A DNA stretch of 64,000 nt from Gordonia mangrovi. GTDB lineage: Bacteria; Actinomycetota; Actinomycetes; Mycobacteriales; Mycobacteriaceae. The position numbers and the translations under genes were made by a program. Location: the NCBI RefSeq assembly GCF_024734075.1, contig NZ_CP102850.1, positions 2,666,001 through 2,730,000 on the forward strand, given 5' to 3'. Positions within the stretch are counted from its first letter, which is position 1. Each line of letters starts with the position of its first letter. The notes under the pieces were generated by a model. That model had not been told where the DNA came from, ran no database searches, and saw nothing but the letters and a program-made list of their open reading frames with translations. This document shows positions 35,240-44,460 of this stretch, in pieces.

Positions 35240-36034
35240 GTGGTGGACCTCGACCTTTCGAACGTGGCCGGTGGCAGTCACCTGCCGCTTTTTCTGTTGT
35301 TCCTCGCATTCTCGGTGACCTTTCTCGTCACCCGTGCGATCACCCGGCTGATCCGTGCCGGCCGCGGCCCGTTCCGCAACAATGTGCGCGGCGGCGTCCA
35401 CATCCACCACGCGGTACCGGGACTCATCTTGACCGTCGTCGGCGCTTTCGGGTCGGTCGCCGCCGACGGCGCGTCGCCGGGCGCCGAGATCAGCGCCGTC
35501 GCCATCGGGATCGGGACGTCGCTGGTGCTCGACGAATTCGCGCTCATCCTGCACCTCGAGGACGTCTACTGGGCGCGCGAAGGGCAACTGTCGGTACAGG
35601 TGGTCTGCCTGACCGTGGCCGGACTCGGCATGGCCGTGCTGGGAATCAACCCATTGCGGGAGGCCGACACCGCCGACAGCGTTCGAGTGGGGCCGATGGT
35701 CTTGTCGATACCGTTGCTCCTGCACATCGTCTGTCTGCTGGCGTGTGTGGCCAAGGGCAAGTACTCGACCGCGGCGATCGGCGCGTTCATCCCGCCCGTT
35801 GCCTGGGTCGGCGCCATCCGGCTGGCGCGACCACGATCCCGGTGGGCGCAACGAAGGTACTCGCCGGAGAAGACGGCCCGGGCAGGGCGACGGGCCGAAC
35901 ACTTCGACTCCCGCTACGGCGCCTGGGGGTTGAACGTGGAGGACCTGGTCGCCGGCCGGCCTACCGGCCCCGCCGGAACCAGTCCGACAGACGGATTCGC
36001 CACCGGGACTCGCCGACAGCCCCCCGGGGGATAG
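35240..36034 (+). CDS. Integral membrane protein with VHIHH motif
   Basis: A 264-residue protein with five or six membrane spans in its first 200 residues and a charged C-terminal tail. GGVHIHHAVPGLIL (near residue 54) and LDEFALILHLEDVYW look like conserved polar sites, possibly metal-binding. GTG start. Homologues seem common in actinomycetes but I know no assigned function. Confidence 0.78.
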   Translation: MVDLDLSNVAGGSHLPLFLLFLAFSVTFLVTRAITRLIRAGRGPFRNNVRGGVHIHHAVPGLILTVVGAFGSVAADGASPGAEISAVAIGIGTSLVLDEFALILHLEDVYWAREGQLSVQVVCLTVAGLGMAVLGINPLREADTADSVRVGPMVLSIPLLLHIVCLLACVAKGKYSTAAIGAFIPPVAWVGAIRLARPRSRWAQRRYSPEKTARAGRRAEHFDSRYGAWGLNVEDLVAGRPTGPAGTSPTDGFATGTRRQPPGG

Positions 36035-36043
36035 GCTCGAAGA

Positions 36044-36103
36044 ATGGCAGAGCTGATCAGAGCGGACGGGCTGATGACACCGAAGGCGAGGGGCTCGGCA
36101 TGA
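36044..36103 (+). CDS. Possible 19-residue upstream ORF
   Basis: ATG at 36044 begins a 19-codon frame whose TGA overlaps the ATG of the next gene (ATGA at 36100). It could couple translation of the downstream membrane-anchored protein or be an alternative regulatory leader. No strong ribosome site precedes it (GAAGA only). Low confidence. Confidence 0.25.
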   Translation: MAELIRADGLMTPKARGSA

Positions 36104-36579
36104 TCGCTTTTGTGGTCATCGCGATCACCGTCGTGATGGCACTGTTCATACTCGTCGGTGCGGCCTGGTTCGCCTGGGACTCCGACAAAAGGGTCAAGAA
36201 GTTCGCCCGGTCCACCGAGCTCGTCCCGGGTAAGCCGGGTCGGGCGCCGGAGTCATGGACGACGGCGACATCGCCGGAAGCTCTGCTGCATCGCCGAATT
36301 CGCTACGCCATCGCCGACGTGCACGCCAATCCGGCGATCCCGCACTACCCCGATCTCGTCGCCGCGCGAGACCGGCTCGACGACGCGGTATTCGACCTCG
36401 ACGACAAACTGATCGCCGCCTCGGAGATCGCCGACGAAGAGGAGCAGAACGCGCGTCTGTCGTCGGCGGAATCGGCGGTGGTCGCACTCGAGGAGCTGCC
36501 CAAGAAGTTGTGGGAGGCGCCCGAGGACTCCCAGCTCGCGGATATGGAGAAGGTGACGACCGCTCTCGAGCGAGCATGA
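36100..36579 (+). CDS. Single-span membrane protein with helical cytoplasmic tail
   Basis: A 159-residue protein with an N-terminal membrane helix (IAFVVIAITVVMALFILVGAAWFAW) and a largely helical, acidic remainder rich in Ala/Glu/Asp likely to form coiled coils. It lies 22 bases before the ClC gene on the same strand. No known family. Confidence 0.7.
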   Translation: MIAFVVIAITVVMALFILVGAAWFAWDSDKRVKKFARSTELVPGKPGRAPESWTTATSPEALLHRRIRYAIADVHANPAIPHYPDLVAARDRLDDAVFDLDDKLIAASEIADEEEQNARLSSAESAVVALEELPKKLWEAPEDSQLADMEKVTTALERA

Positions 36580-36601
36580 CGGCGCCGGCGGGAGTACGGT
36601 C

Positions 36602-38074
36602 GTGACCGCGGACGACGACCAGACCCCGGACCCCGACATCCCCGACACCCCAGGCGAACGCGCCTCTGGTGAGTCGGTACGCAAGCGCGCGCGGGACGAG
36701 ATCCTCGCCTACGAGCACATGATCGAAGACGAGATCGGCGGCGACGCCGGTGTCGACGACGCCATCCTCACCGGGCGCACCCTATGGGTCATCCTGTTGC
36801 TCGCCGCCGGTGCCGGTGCGGTCGCCGGGTTCCTGGGCGGCGCATTCCGGTGGACCCTCGAACGTGTCGACCACTGGCGTGCCGAACTCATCGAGTGGTC
36901 GCACACCCACCCCGGCTGGGGATGGCTGATCCCGGTCGCCATCGCCGGCGTGGCCGCAGCCGTGGCCGCCGGGATCGCGCGCAGGCAACCGCTCGCCGCG
37001 GGCAGCGGTATCCAGCACGTCGAAGCGGTCGATCGCGGCGAGGCCGATCCGCCGCCGCTGTCGGTGGTGCCGGCGCGTTTCGTCGGTGGTGTGCTGTCGA
37101 TCGGCGCCGCGGGCATGGTGCTCGGCCGGGAGGGGCCCACGGTCCACATGGCCGCAGCCGTCGGCGCGGCCGCGGGCCGACTCGCGCGGTTGGCCGCCGA
37201 CGAGATCCGGCTGTTGCAGACGGTGCTGTCCGGGACGGGCCTGGCGGTCGCCTTCAACGCCCCGATCAGCGCGGTGTTCTTCATCTTCGAAGAGGTCACC
37301 AAGAAATTCCGGCTCCGCGAGGGGATCGTCACGATGATCGCGGTCGCCATCGGCGTCGGTGTCAGCCGCCTGGTGCTCGGCGACGAACCCGACTTCCGCA
37401 ACGTCGCCGCGGTGTCGTCGCCACCGCTGACCACCGTGCCCATCTTCGTGGTGTTCGGCCTGGCGGTGGGCCTGATGGGGGTGGTCTACAACCGCCTCAT
37501 CCTCGCCTGCCTCGACCTCTTCGACATGATCACCCGGGTACCCGCAGTGGTGAAGGCGGGTGTGGTCGGCGCGCTCGTCGGGTCGCTGCTCATCGCGGAC
37601 CCGACCATCAGCGGAGGCGGTGAGGCGCTGGCCGGACTCATCCTCACCGGACAGCAGTTCGCGCTGCCCGTGGTGATCCTCTACGTCGCGGTGCGATTCG
37701 TCGCCGGACCGATCTCGTACGCGGTCGGCACACCCGGCGGCATCTTCGCGCCCATTCTGGCGCTCGGTGCGCTGATCGGACTGGTCGCCGGCCGGATCAC
37801 CCAGGTCATCGTGCCGGGCCTGAACGAGGATCTGACCATCGCCTTCGCCCTGGTGGGGATGGCCGCTCTGTTCGCGGCGATCGTACGCGCCGCGTTCACC
37901 GGTCTCGTCCTGGTCATCGAGATGACGGCGGTCACCTCGGTCACCATCCCCATGTTGGTGTCGGGCGCGATGGCCGTGGTGGTCGCATCCGCCCTGCGGT
38001 CCCCGCCGATCTACGACGCGCTGCGGGTGCGGATGCTGCACAAGAACGAGGACGCCGAACGTACACCGGGATAG
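36602..38074 (+). CDS. ClC family chloride/proton antiporter
   Basis: A 490-residue ClC transporter. The selectivity motifs are GSGIQ near residue 137, GREGP near 177 with the gating glutamate, and GGIFAP near 379. FIFEEVTKKFR (near 228) retains the internal proton-pathway glutamate of exchangers, which supports an H+/Cl- antiporter rather than a channel. An acidic N-terminal extension of about 55 residues precedes the first helix. No C-terminal CBS domains. GTG start at 36602. It would serve acid resistance or charge balance. Confidence 0.92.
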   Translation: MTADDDQTPDPDIPDTPGERASGESVRKRARDEILAYEHMIEDEIGGDAGVDDAILTGRTLWVILLLAAGAGAVAGFLGGAFRWTLERVDHWRAELIEWSHTHPGWGWLIPVAIAGVAAAVAAGIARRQPLAAGSGIQHVEAVDRGEADPPPLSVVPARFVGGVLSIGAAGMVLGREGPTVHMAAAVGAAAGRLARLAADEIRLLQTVLSGTGLAVAFNAPISAVFFIFEEVTKKFRLREGIVTMIAVAIGVGVSRLVLGDEPDFRNVAAVSSPPLTTVPIFVVFGLAVGLMGVVYNRLILACLDLFDMITRVPAVVKAGVVGALVGSLLIADPTISGGGEALAGLILTGQQFALPVVILYVAVRFVAGPISYAVGTPGGIFAPILALGALIGLVAGRITQVIVPGLNEDLTIAFALVGMAALFAAIVRAAFTGLVLVIEMTAVTSVTIPMLVSGAMAVVVASALRSPPIYDALRVRMLHKNEDAERTPG

Positions 38075-38083
38075 GCGAGCCAG

Positions 38084-38611
38084 TCAGTCGGCAGCCAGCT
38101 CGATCAGCTTCCGGATGGTCTTCAGGTTGCGTCCGGTGCCCTGCACACCGAGGCCCTTGGCGATGACCGGGGCGGTCAGCTTGGAGACGCCGGCACCGTC
38201 GGCATAGCGGATGTGCAGGTCGGCACCGATGACCCGGAACTCGTCGGCGCCGAAATCGCGCTCGGCGAAGTCGGCCACCCTGCCCGGATCGGGCGTACCG
38301 GTCAGACAGTAGACGTAGGAGAACTTCGGGTTGACCACGTCGAACGGATGAACATCGAGTGCGTGCATCAAATCGTCACGGGACCGGCTGATCACCTCGC
38401 GGACATAGCCGAAGCGATCGGTGATGGCCTGCTCCAGCGCCCGGTCGAAATCGCCTGGCGCACCAGGTGGCTGGCAGAGCAGGTTGCCGGATGCGATGTA
38501 GGTGCTGACATCGGTGGCACCGAGTTCGGCGGCCATCGCACGGAGGTCGGCCATCGGCAGCTTCGCGCCACCCACATTGATCGCACGGATCAGCACCACA
38601 CGAGCAGGCAT
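38084..38611 (-). CDS. DUF1697 family protein
   Basis: A 175-residue DUF1697 protein. The N-terminus ARVVLIRAINVGGAKLPMADLRAM and the TYIASGNLLCQ segment are diagnostic, and the C-terminal GRNLKTIRKLIEL block is present. Family function is unknown. An AGGAG site precedes ATG 38611. A proline-rich ORF ends 16 bases upstream on the same strand, so the two may share a transcript. Confidence 0.9.
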   Translation of the reverse strand: MPARVVLIRAINVGGAKLPMADLRAMAAELGATDVSTYIASGNLLCQPPGAPGDFDRALEQAITDRFGYVREVISRSRDDLMHALDVHPFDVVNPKFSYVYCLTGTPDPGRVADFAERDFGADEFRVIGADLHIRYADGAGVSKLTAPVIAKGLGVQGTGRNLKTIRKLIELAAD

Positions 38612-38627
38612 CGCGCTCCTATCCGGT

Positions 38628-38798
38628 TCAGATGACGGTCGGTCGCGGTGGTGGGTCCGGCTCGGGTGGTCCCGGCTTGGGAATGGGCTCCGGTTCGGGC
38701 ACGGGAATCGGTGGTTCCGGTGGCGGCTCCGGGATCGGTTCGGGTGCGGGAACGGGGTCCGGGGGTGGCTGCGGGGGTGGGACTGGCTGACCCATCAT
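38628..38798 (-). CDS. Small proline-rich protein (56 residues)
   Basis: ATGATG at 38798/38795 follows a good GAGGAGTG site and opens 55-56 codons ending TGA at 38628. About half of the residues are proline, in PxP, PPEP and PxPEP repeats with acidic spacing; no Cys and no membrane segment. Such a composition would adopt a polyproline II helix and could act as a binding or spacer peptide. It would be cytoplasmic unless exported by other means. It ends 16 bases before the DUF1697 gene. The clean ribosome site and strong amino-acid bias argue for a real gene, but no homologue is known to me. Confidence 0.5.
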   Translation of the reverse strand: MMGQPVPPPQPPPDPVPAPEPIPEPPPEPPIPVPEPEPIPKPGPPEPDPPPRPTVI

Positions 38799-38927
38799 CA
38801 CTCCTCACTGTCGGTGAAGCCGAATTGTCGTCGAAGCCGAGCGGTCCGGCGCGGATCGCTCCACACGCCCGACGCTACGCCGGTCCTCCGAACCCGGCCA
38901 CGACGTCGGTGCCTGGGCGCTCCGGTC

Positions 38928-40190
38928 TCAACGGACCTTCGCCAGATCGGTGCGAATCAGCATGACGTTGTAGTCGTCCCACCGTGACGCGACGAAATAG
39001 AGGTGCTGTCCCTGCGAACGTGGGTGGATGTAGGGCGCGTACAAGCCCTTGGTCTGCGCAGCGGACACGACGACCTTCGCACCACTCCACGGGCCGACCG
39101 GCGAACGAGCGGTCCGCATCATGATGCTGCCCATCTGTTCGCTGAGCATCACGTATCGCTTCAGAAAGTTGTTGTACGCCACCGACATCTCGCTCATCGG
39201 CTGGCTCACGATGGGCGCGGCCGCGGCCGGGTCAGCCGACCACGCCCCGCCACCTCGGTAGTACTCATAGCGGCTCAGATCGAGGATGTCGGAGGGGCGG
39301 ACGCGGGAGACGAAGGCGGCGCCGAACCGACCGTTGGGGGTGCCGTATTGATAGACGTAGTCACCCGAACGCACGAACGCGCCCATCTGGAAACGCCCGT
39401 GGCCGGCGGCGATCTGACGAACCCCGGGCACCGAGACGTCGACGTTCATCCGGATGGTGCGGTTGTCGGTGACCCAGGTCTGCCCGTTGTCGCGGGACAC
39501 GGCGATCGCCGAATACCCGGTGGCCCAACGCCCCGGCGACAACCACCGCCGGATGGACATGTAACTCAGGTACTGCACCCCGTTGATCGCGATCCCGCCG
39601 GTCGGGATCTTGCCGACCTCGATGTTGCGGACGCCGAGCGCGTTGACCATGGGTTGCGCGAAGGTGGGACGTTGCGGTGTCACCGAGGCTCCCGAACGCA
39701 CCGACCCGGGGATGGCGTTCGGGAATCTGATGCCCTTGTCCAGGTCGGCGTTGCCGTCGCTGCGCAGCATGGTGTTGTGGCGCCACACCATCTGGCCGGC
39801 ACACCGGCCCCAGGTGTCGCCGAAGGCCATCAGCACCTGACCGGAGCCGTTGTCCCACGGCACTCCGACATCGGTGGCGGTGATCGAGAACCGTTGGTCG
39901 GTGCGATTGGGGCTGCGTGGCCCGGTCACCCATTCGATGGCGGTGCTGGCGCCGCGCAGCTTCACCAGGGGCCCCTGGGGCTTCTTGCCGTCTGCCCGGT
40001 AGCTGCCGAAGTCGGCACTGCCGAGTCCGATCTCACTGGATCCACTACTGCCGGTACTGCCGACATCGCCGCCGTGGAAACCGACGGCGCTGCAGATCGA
40101 CGCGTGGGCGGGCGCCACCGGGCCGAGCGTGGTCCCGATGGCGACCGCGATGACGGATGCACCCGTGACGAGGGCACGTCGGCTGGACAT
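38928..40190 (-). CDS. Secreted DUF4185 domain protein
   Basis: A 420-residue exported protein. A signal peptide of about 30 residues ends at AHA with cleavage before SICSA. A Gly/Ser-rich linker follows. The rest resembles DUF4185 beta-propeller proteins of the mycobacterial cell envelope: SGQVLMAFGDTWGRC near residue 115, MLRSDGN, AVSRDNGQTW near 230, and the closing RWDDYNVMLIRTDL. Possible glycan binding or hydrolysis; not demonstrated. Confidence 0.82.
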   Translation of the reverse strand: MSSRRALVTGASVIAVAIGTTLGPVAPAHASICSAVGFHGGDVGSTGSSGSSEIGLGSADFGSYRADGKKPQGPLVKLRGASTAIEWVTGPRSPNRTDQRFSITATDVGVPWDNGSGQVLMAFGDTWGRCAGQMVWRHNTMLRSDGNADLDKGIRFPNAIPGSVRSGASVTPQRPTFAQPMVNALGVRNIEVGKIPTGGIAINGVQYLSYMSIRRWLSPGRWATGYSAIAVSRDNGQTWVTDNRTIRMNVDVSVPGVRQIAAGHGRFQMGAFVRSGDYVYQYGTPNGRFGAAFVSRVRPSDILDLSRYEYYRGGGAWSADPAAAAPIVSQPMSEMSVAYNNFLKRYVMLSEQMGSIMMRTARSPVGPWSGAKVVVSAAQTKGLYAPYIHPRSQGQHLYFVASRWDDYNVMLIRTDLAKVR

Positions 40191-40325
40191 GGGAGAACCC
40201 CCTGCAACCCGGTGACTGTGGTGTCAGTGTTGCAGAAGTCGTCCGAACTCCACAGATCATGGACCGAACCGAGACTCAGGCGTTATCCCGGCAAATCGGC
40301 GCGTCGAGGCGCTGACCGAGCGATG

Positions 40326-41093
40326 TCAGAACGGCGTGGCCACCGCGAAGGTTCGTCGGAACGGAAACACCGTGCCCATCGATTGCGGCGGGTAGGCCTC
40401 GCGTAGTCGCTGCTTGTATTCGGCCGTGAACGTCGTGCAGTCATCGTCACCGAGGGCGGTCAGATAGGGCCGGACAGTGCTGCCCGCGCTCCAGTCGTAG
40501 ACGGGGTCGTCGCCGTGCAACACGTGCAGGTACGTGGTCGACCAGGTGTTGGCGGTGAAGCCACGCTCGGTGAAAAAGGCGAGGAAGTCGGCGGGGTCGA
40601 AACCGGGCATCCGGCGCACGTCGCGCAGCTGCTCGGCGAAACGTGGGTCGTCGGCGAGCTCGCGCAACTCCCGGTGCATCGGAGCTTCGTGATTGTCCGG
40701 CACCTGGACGGCGAAGACCCCGCCGTCGTTGAGATGGCCGAGCAGTCGCTCGACCACCGCCATCGGGTCGGGCAACCACTGGAACATCGCGTTGGACACG
40801 ATGAGATCGACGGGCTGGTTGGGCTCCCAGGTGGTGACGTCGGCGATGTCGTAGTTGGCATGCGGGTCGGTGTTCTCGCGGAAGGCCTTTTCGATCATCC
40901 GCGGCGACGAGTCGATCCCGAGTATCTGGGAATCGGGCCACAGCGCGCGCAGGTGGCGCGTCAGGTGGCCGGGTCCGCACCCGAGATCGACGATGGTGGA
41001 CGGTGCGGTCGGCACCTGTGCGATGAGGTCGAGGAAGGGGCGGGCACGAGCGTCGGCGAATTGCAGGTAACGGTCCGGATCCCAGGGCTGCAT
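40326..41093 (-). CDS. tam: Trans-aconitate 2-methyltransferase
   Basis: A 255-residue SAM-dependent methyltransferase. WDPDRYLQFADARARPFLDL at the N-terminus, IVDLGCGPGHLTRHL (motif I) near residue 33, and SNAMFQWLPD near 98 are the hallmarks of Tam. It methylates trans-aconitate, which would otherwise inhibit aconitase. Full length. Single gene. Confidence 0.9.
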   Translation of the reverse strand: MQPWDPDRYLQFADARARPFLDLIAQVPTAPSTIVDLGCGPGHLTRHLRALWPDSQILGIDSSPRMIEKAFRENTDPHANYDIADVTTWEPNQPVDLIVSNAMFQWLPDPMAVVERLLGHLNDGGVFAVQVPDNHEAPMHRELRELADDPRFAEQLRDVRRMPGFDPADFLAFFTERGFTANTWSTTYLHVLHGDDPVYDWSAGSTVRPYLTALGDDDCTTFTAEYKQRLREAYPPQSMGTVFPFRRTFAVATPF

Positions 41094-41192
41094 GCCTCAA
41101 CCCTATGCGTCAGCACGCGTCGGTGGCAGGGGCTCGGCGCCGACGAAACTCCTCGGGACGGCCGGTCGGGCCTGTGCAGTACCCTTCGGTGA

Positions 41193-41705
41193 GTGACCGA
41201 TGCCCTGTTCGACAGCCCCCCCGACGAACCGACCACCGACCTCCTGCCGACCGAACCGGCCGAGCCCCGCGACGTGGTCGAGATCTCCACCGACGGTGCG
41301 TGCCTGGGTAATCCGGGGCCGGGTGGATGGGGTGCGGTGCTGCGTCACCGGGGGCGCGAGAAGCGCCTGTCCGGCGGGGACCCGGCCACCACCAACAACA
41401 AGATGGAGCTGACCGGCGCCATCGAAGGACTCGCGGCACTGACCCGACCGTCGACCGTGATCATCTACACGGATTCGAGTTACGTGCGCAACGGCATCAC
41501 CAAGTGGGTCGCCGGATGGCAGCGCAACGGCTGGAAGACCACCGACAAGAAGCCGGTGAAGAACGCCGACCTCTGGCGTCGACTCATCGAAGAGGAGAAG
41601 CGCCACGAGGTGACCTGGAAGTGGGTCAAGGGCCACTCCGGTGATCACTACAACGAGATCGCCGACGAACTGGCCACCTCGGCCGCCCGGGACGTGCGCC
41701 GATGA
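41193..41705 (+). CDS. rnhA: Ribonuclease HI
   Basis: A 170-residue RNase HI that degrades the RNA of RNA-DNA hybrids. The catalytic acids are in [16 protein letters not shown] (Asp about 32), [13 protein letters not shown] (Glu), IYTDSSYV (Asp) and [10 protein letters not shown] (Asp), with KWVKGHSG holding the His loop. A 25-residue acidic N-terminal extension is present. GTG start. Its stop overlaps the next gene by 4 bases. Confidence 0.95.
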   Translation: MTDALFDSPPDEPTTDLLPTEPAEPRDVVEISTDGACLGNPGPGGWGAVLRHRGREKRLSGGDPATTNNKMELTGAIEGLAALTRPSTVIIYTDSSYVRNGITKWVAGWQRNGWKTTDKKPVKNADLWRRLIEEEKRHEVTWKWVKGHSGDHYNEIADELATSAARDVRR

Positions 41706-42619
41706 GTGCCACCGCGATCCCGGTGGCCGTGGAGCCGACCCGGGACGAACATCTGGTGGCGGCCGTCGAATCGGCCGGCGGCCGCGTGGTGGACCTGGCC
41801 GAGGCCCGGGTGCTGGTGTGGATCGGCGCCGTCGACGACTTCCCCGACCTCCACGACCGGATCGTGTGGGTGGCGCTGAAGACCGCAGGGATCGAGGAGT
41901 ACGTGTCGGCGGGCGTCATCGACGATCGGCGGGTGTGGACCAACGCGTCGGGCTTCTACGCGGAGAACGTCGCCGAGCACGCACTCGGCCTGCTGCTGGC
42001 CGGTCTGCGCCAGATCAACACGGCGGTGCTGCGGCACTGGGACAAACAGCCCATCGACACCGCGGTCCGCTCGCTGCACGGGTCCACGGTCGCCATCATC
42101 GGTGCCGGCGGTATCGCGGCGTCGCTGATCCCGCGGCTGACGGCATGTGGTGCGCGTGCGATTGCCGTCAACCGTTCCGGCCGACCGGTCGAGGGTGCCG
42201 CGCTTACCGTGCCGTCCGCGCGTACCGACGAGGTGTGGGCGCAGACCGATCATGTGGTGCTCGCTGCGCCCGCCACCGCGGAGACTCGGCATCTGATCAA
42301 CGCGAGCTCGCTGTCCGCGCTGCCCTCACATGCGTGGATCGTCAATGTGGCGCGCGGACCGCTGGTGGATCAGGCGGCGTTGCTCGATGCGTTGCGCAAC
42401 GGCGAGATCGCGGGTGCTGCCCTCGACGTCACCGATCCGGAACCCCCGGCCGACGACGACCCGATGTGGTCGCTGCCCAACGTGATCATCACGCCGCACG
42501 TCGCGAATCCGGCATCCGGGCTGACGCGGGCGATGGCGCCGTGGATGGCCGAGAACCTGCGGCGGTATCAGGCGGGTGAGGAGCTGTTGGCGGTGGTGCG
42601 TCCGGGACGCGACTACTGA
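41702..42619 (+). CDS. D-isomer-specific 2-hydroxyacid dehydrogenase
   Basis: A 305-residue NAD-dependent 2-hydroxyacid dehydrogenase. [17 protein letters not shown] (near residue 129), [18 protein letters not shown] with the catalytic Arg (near 215), the Glu in DVTDPEPP, and the catalytic His in ITPHVANPA are all visible. Substrate could be glyoxylate, a 2-ketoacid or similar. Overlaps rnhA by ATGA, so translationally coupled. Confidence 0.9.
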   Translation: MSATAIPVAVEPTRDEHLVAAVESAGGRVVDLAEARVLVWIGAVDDFPDLHDRIVWVALKTAGIEEYVSAGVIDDRRVWTNASGFYAENVAEHALGLLLAGLRQINTAVLRHWDKQPIDTAVRSLHGSTVAIIGAGGIAASLIPRLTACGARAIAVNRSGRPVEGAALTVPSARTDEVWAQTDHVVLAAPATAETRHLINASSLSALPSHAWIVNVARGPLVDQAALLDALRNGEIAGAALDVTDPEPPADDDPMWSLPNVIITPHVANPASGLTRAMAPWMAENLRRYQAGEELLAVVRPGRDY

Positions 42620-42679
42620 ATACCTGGGCCGACACAACCATCGGACGGCCGATTCTCGTCGACTGAACCCTGCGGTTGA

Positions 42680-43147
42680 TCAACGAGGCGTTGCGGTGGC
42701 ATCCCGATGTTGTGCCGCGGCCCGCTCCAGGATTCGGCGGGCAGTCCGGTACACGGAACTGTGTTCTGGGAAAGTCTCGCCCTTTCGGGTCCCGGCTTGC
42801 CGTAGTAGCGCGGCTGCGAGCGCCGATGAGGTGCGCGCCGGAATGACCAGCAGGGTGACGGATGCTCGCTCGGCGGTGATGAACATCAACGGCAACTCGT
42901 CGGGGGCATTGTCGGAGTCCAGGCCGGGGTAGTGCGCCAGGCTGCGCCAGTTGACGCTGATCGAGGAGATCTTGCCGAGCCGGTCGTATCCGGCCGCCTG
43001 CAGGCCCGCGAGTTCATCGGAGATCTGCGTGGTGTAAGGCAGCCATGCCCCACCGATGGGGGAGCGGAGGTCGTATCCGAGACGCAGTCTGGTCGGCCCG
43101 AGCGCTGGAACCTGCCCTCCTTTGCGGTCGGGCGCCTTCTCGATCAT
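42680..43147 (-). CDS. DUF5994 family protein
   Basis: A 155-residue protein. LRLGYDLRSPIGGAWLPYTTQISDELAGL followed by RLGKISSISVNW is the pattern of the actinobacterial DUF5994 family, whose members have no assigned role. It overlaps the upstream desaturase gene by ATGA and is likely made with it. Confidence 0.8.
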   Translation of the reverse strand: MIEKAPDRKGGQVPALGPTRLRLGYDLRSPIGGAWLPYTTQISDELAGLQAAGYDRLGKISSISVNWRSLAHYPGLDSDNAPDELPLMFITAERASVTLLVIPARTSSALAAALLRQAGTRKGETFPEHSSVYRTARRILERAAAQHRDATATPR

Positions 43148-44208
43148 CGGTACATCCGGACGAGCGGGCAGGTGAAGGGATCGCGTTCACCGAGTCCGGC
43201 CTGGTTGAGGTAGCGGATGACGATGCCGTACGAGGCGATGAGAGATGTCTCGGTGTATGGCACACCGTGCCGAATGCAATGCGCACGCACCAGTGGCTGC
43301 ACTTTGGGCAGATGCGGTCGCGGCATGCTGGGGAACAGGTGATGCTCGATCTGGTAGTTGAGGCCGCCCATCATGAAATCGAGGAACCTGCCCCCGCGGA
43401 TGTTGCGCGACATCAGCACCTGCCGGTGCAGGAAATCCACCTGCATGTTTCGCGGCACCAACGGCATCCCCTTGTGATTGGGCGCGAAAGAGCACCCGAG
43501 AAGTACACCGAACAGGGCCAGATGGGTGACGATGAAGGCAATGGCGATCGGTGGTGACATCACCGTCATCGGGACCACGACGCCGAACAGCAGTCGTGCG
43601 GTGATCAACCCGAGTTCCACCGAGCGGTGTGCGACCGGGGTCCTGCCCAGCAGTCCGCGGACGCTGTGTGCATGCAGGGCCACGCCCTCGAGGGTCACCA
43701 GCGGGAAGAACAACCATCCCTGTCGGCGGGTGAACCACCGGTAGAAGCCGGTTCGGTTCGTCGCATCCGCGGGAACGAAGGCGAGTGGGCCCGGCTCGAT
43801 ATCCGGATCGACGCCGATCTTGTTGGGCGCCTTGTGATGACGATTGTGTTTGGCGCGCCACCAATGCAATGACAATCCGGCGAAGCCGCCGGCGATGATC
43901 CGGGCCGTCCACTCGTTGGCCGGGGCCGAGGAGAACATCTGGCGATGTGCTCCGTCGTGCCCCAGGAATCCGAATTGCGTACTGACGACCGCCAGTACGA
44001 CGGCGGGCAACAGTTGCCACCATGAGTCACCGATCGCGACCACTGCCACCCAGACGCCGACAAACGCCGCGACACACAATGCGACTCTGCGGACATAGAA
44101 ACCACGCCGCCGATCGAGGAGCCCGGATTGTCGTACTTCGGCGATGAGCTCGGTGTAGGAGCTGACCACGTGGTTGCGGGGAAGAGTCGAGCCGTCCGTG
44201 TCCGCCAT
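43144..44208 (-). CDS. Membrane fatty acid desaturase
   Basis: A 354-residue di-iron desaturase. The three histidine boxes are GHDGAH (near 89), HNRHH (near 120) and QIEHH (near 290), the last with Gln in the front-end/linoleoyl-CoA desaturase style. Four or so membrane spans separate them. It introduces a double bond into an acyl-CoA or membrane acyl chain; an electron donor such as ferredoxin is not encoded next to it. It resembles the DesA3 group. It faces the KstR-operator SDR gene across a 252-base gap. Confidence 0.9.
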   Translation of the reverse strand: MADTDGSTLPRNHVVSSYTELIAEVRQSGLLDRRRGFYVRRVALCVAAFVGVWVAVVAIGDSWWQLLPAVVLAVVSTQFGFLGHDGAHRQMFSSAPANEWTARIIAGGFAGLSLHWWRAKHNRHHKAPNKIGVDPDIEPGPLAFVPADATNRTGFYRWFTRRQGWLFFPLVTLEGVALHAHSVRGLLGRTPVAHRSVELGLITARLLFGVVVPMTVMSPPIAIAFIVTHLALFGVLLGCSFAPNHKGMPLVPRNMQVDFLHRQVLMSRNIRGGRFLDFMMGGLNYQIEHHLFPSMPRPHLPKVQPLVRAHCIRHGVPYTETSLIASYGIVIRYLNQAGLGERDPFTCPLVRMYR

Positions 44209-44415
44209 GGGGGTGCCTCGGTGTTTTCTGTGTAGGCCGGCGCCACGGAGGTCGGGTCCGAGAGGAGCGCCCTACGAGAGTCACGACCAGCTGGCAGCAA
44301 TGCATCACGTCGGCGTCACCAGTGTGCCAGAGGACGCGGGTCACGGGGTGACCGCACCGATGGCCGACCCCGCCGGGAAACGATCGTGACTCCGGATCGC
44401 TTCGGTAGTAAGCGT

Positions 44416-44427
44416 AGAACGTGTTCT
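44416..44427. promoter_or_regulatory. KstR-type operator
   Basis: AGAACGTGTTCT is a perfect palindrome containing AAC-n2-GTT, the core of the mycobacterial KstR box (TAGAACnnGTTCTA). It lies 33 bases upstream of the GTG of the SDR gene, so it likely represses that gene until a cholesterol catabolite is present. Confidence 0.65.
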
Positions 44428-44460
44428 CATTCTGGCCCGATCGGTGGCATCCTCGAGGGC

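Noticed and set aside
38648..38965. A Gly/Ser frame on the plus strand over the proline-rich ORF
   Set aside because: It lacks a ribosome site and runs into unrelated sequence, whereas the minus-strand ORF has a clear start.
44386..44460. N-terminal extension of the SDR at 44461
   Set aside because: The extension would translate through the KstR-like operator and is not SDR-like; the GTG at 44461 fits the family N-terminus.
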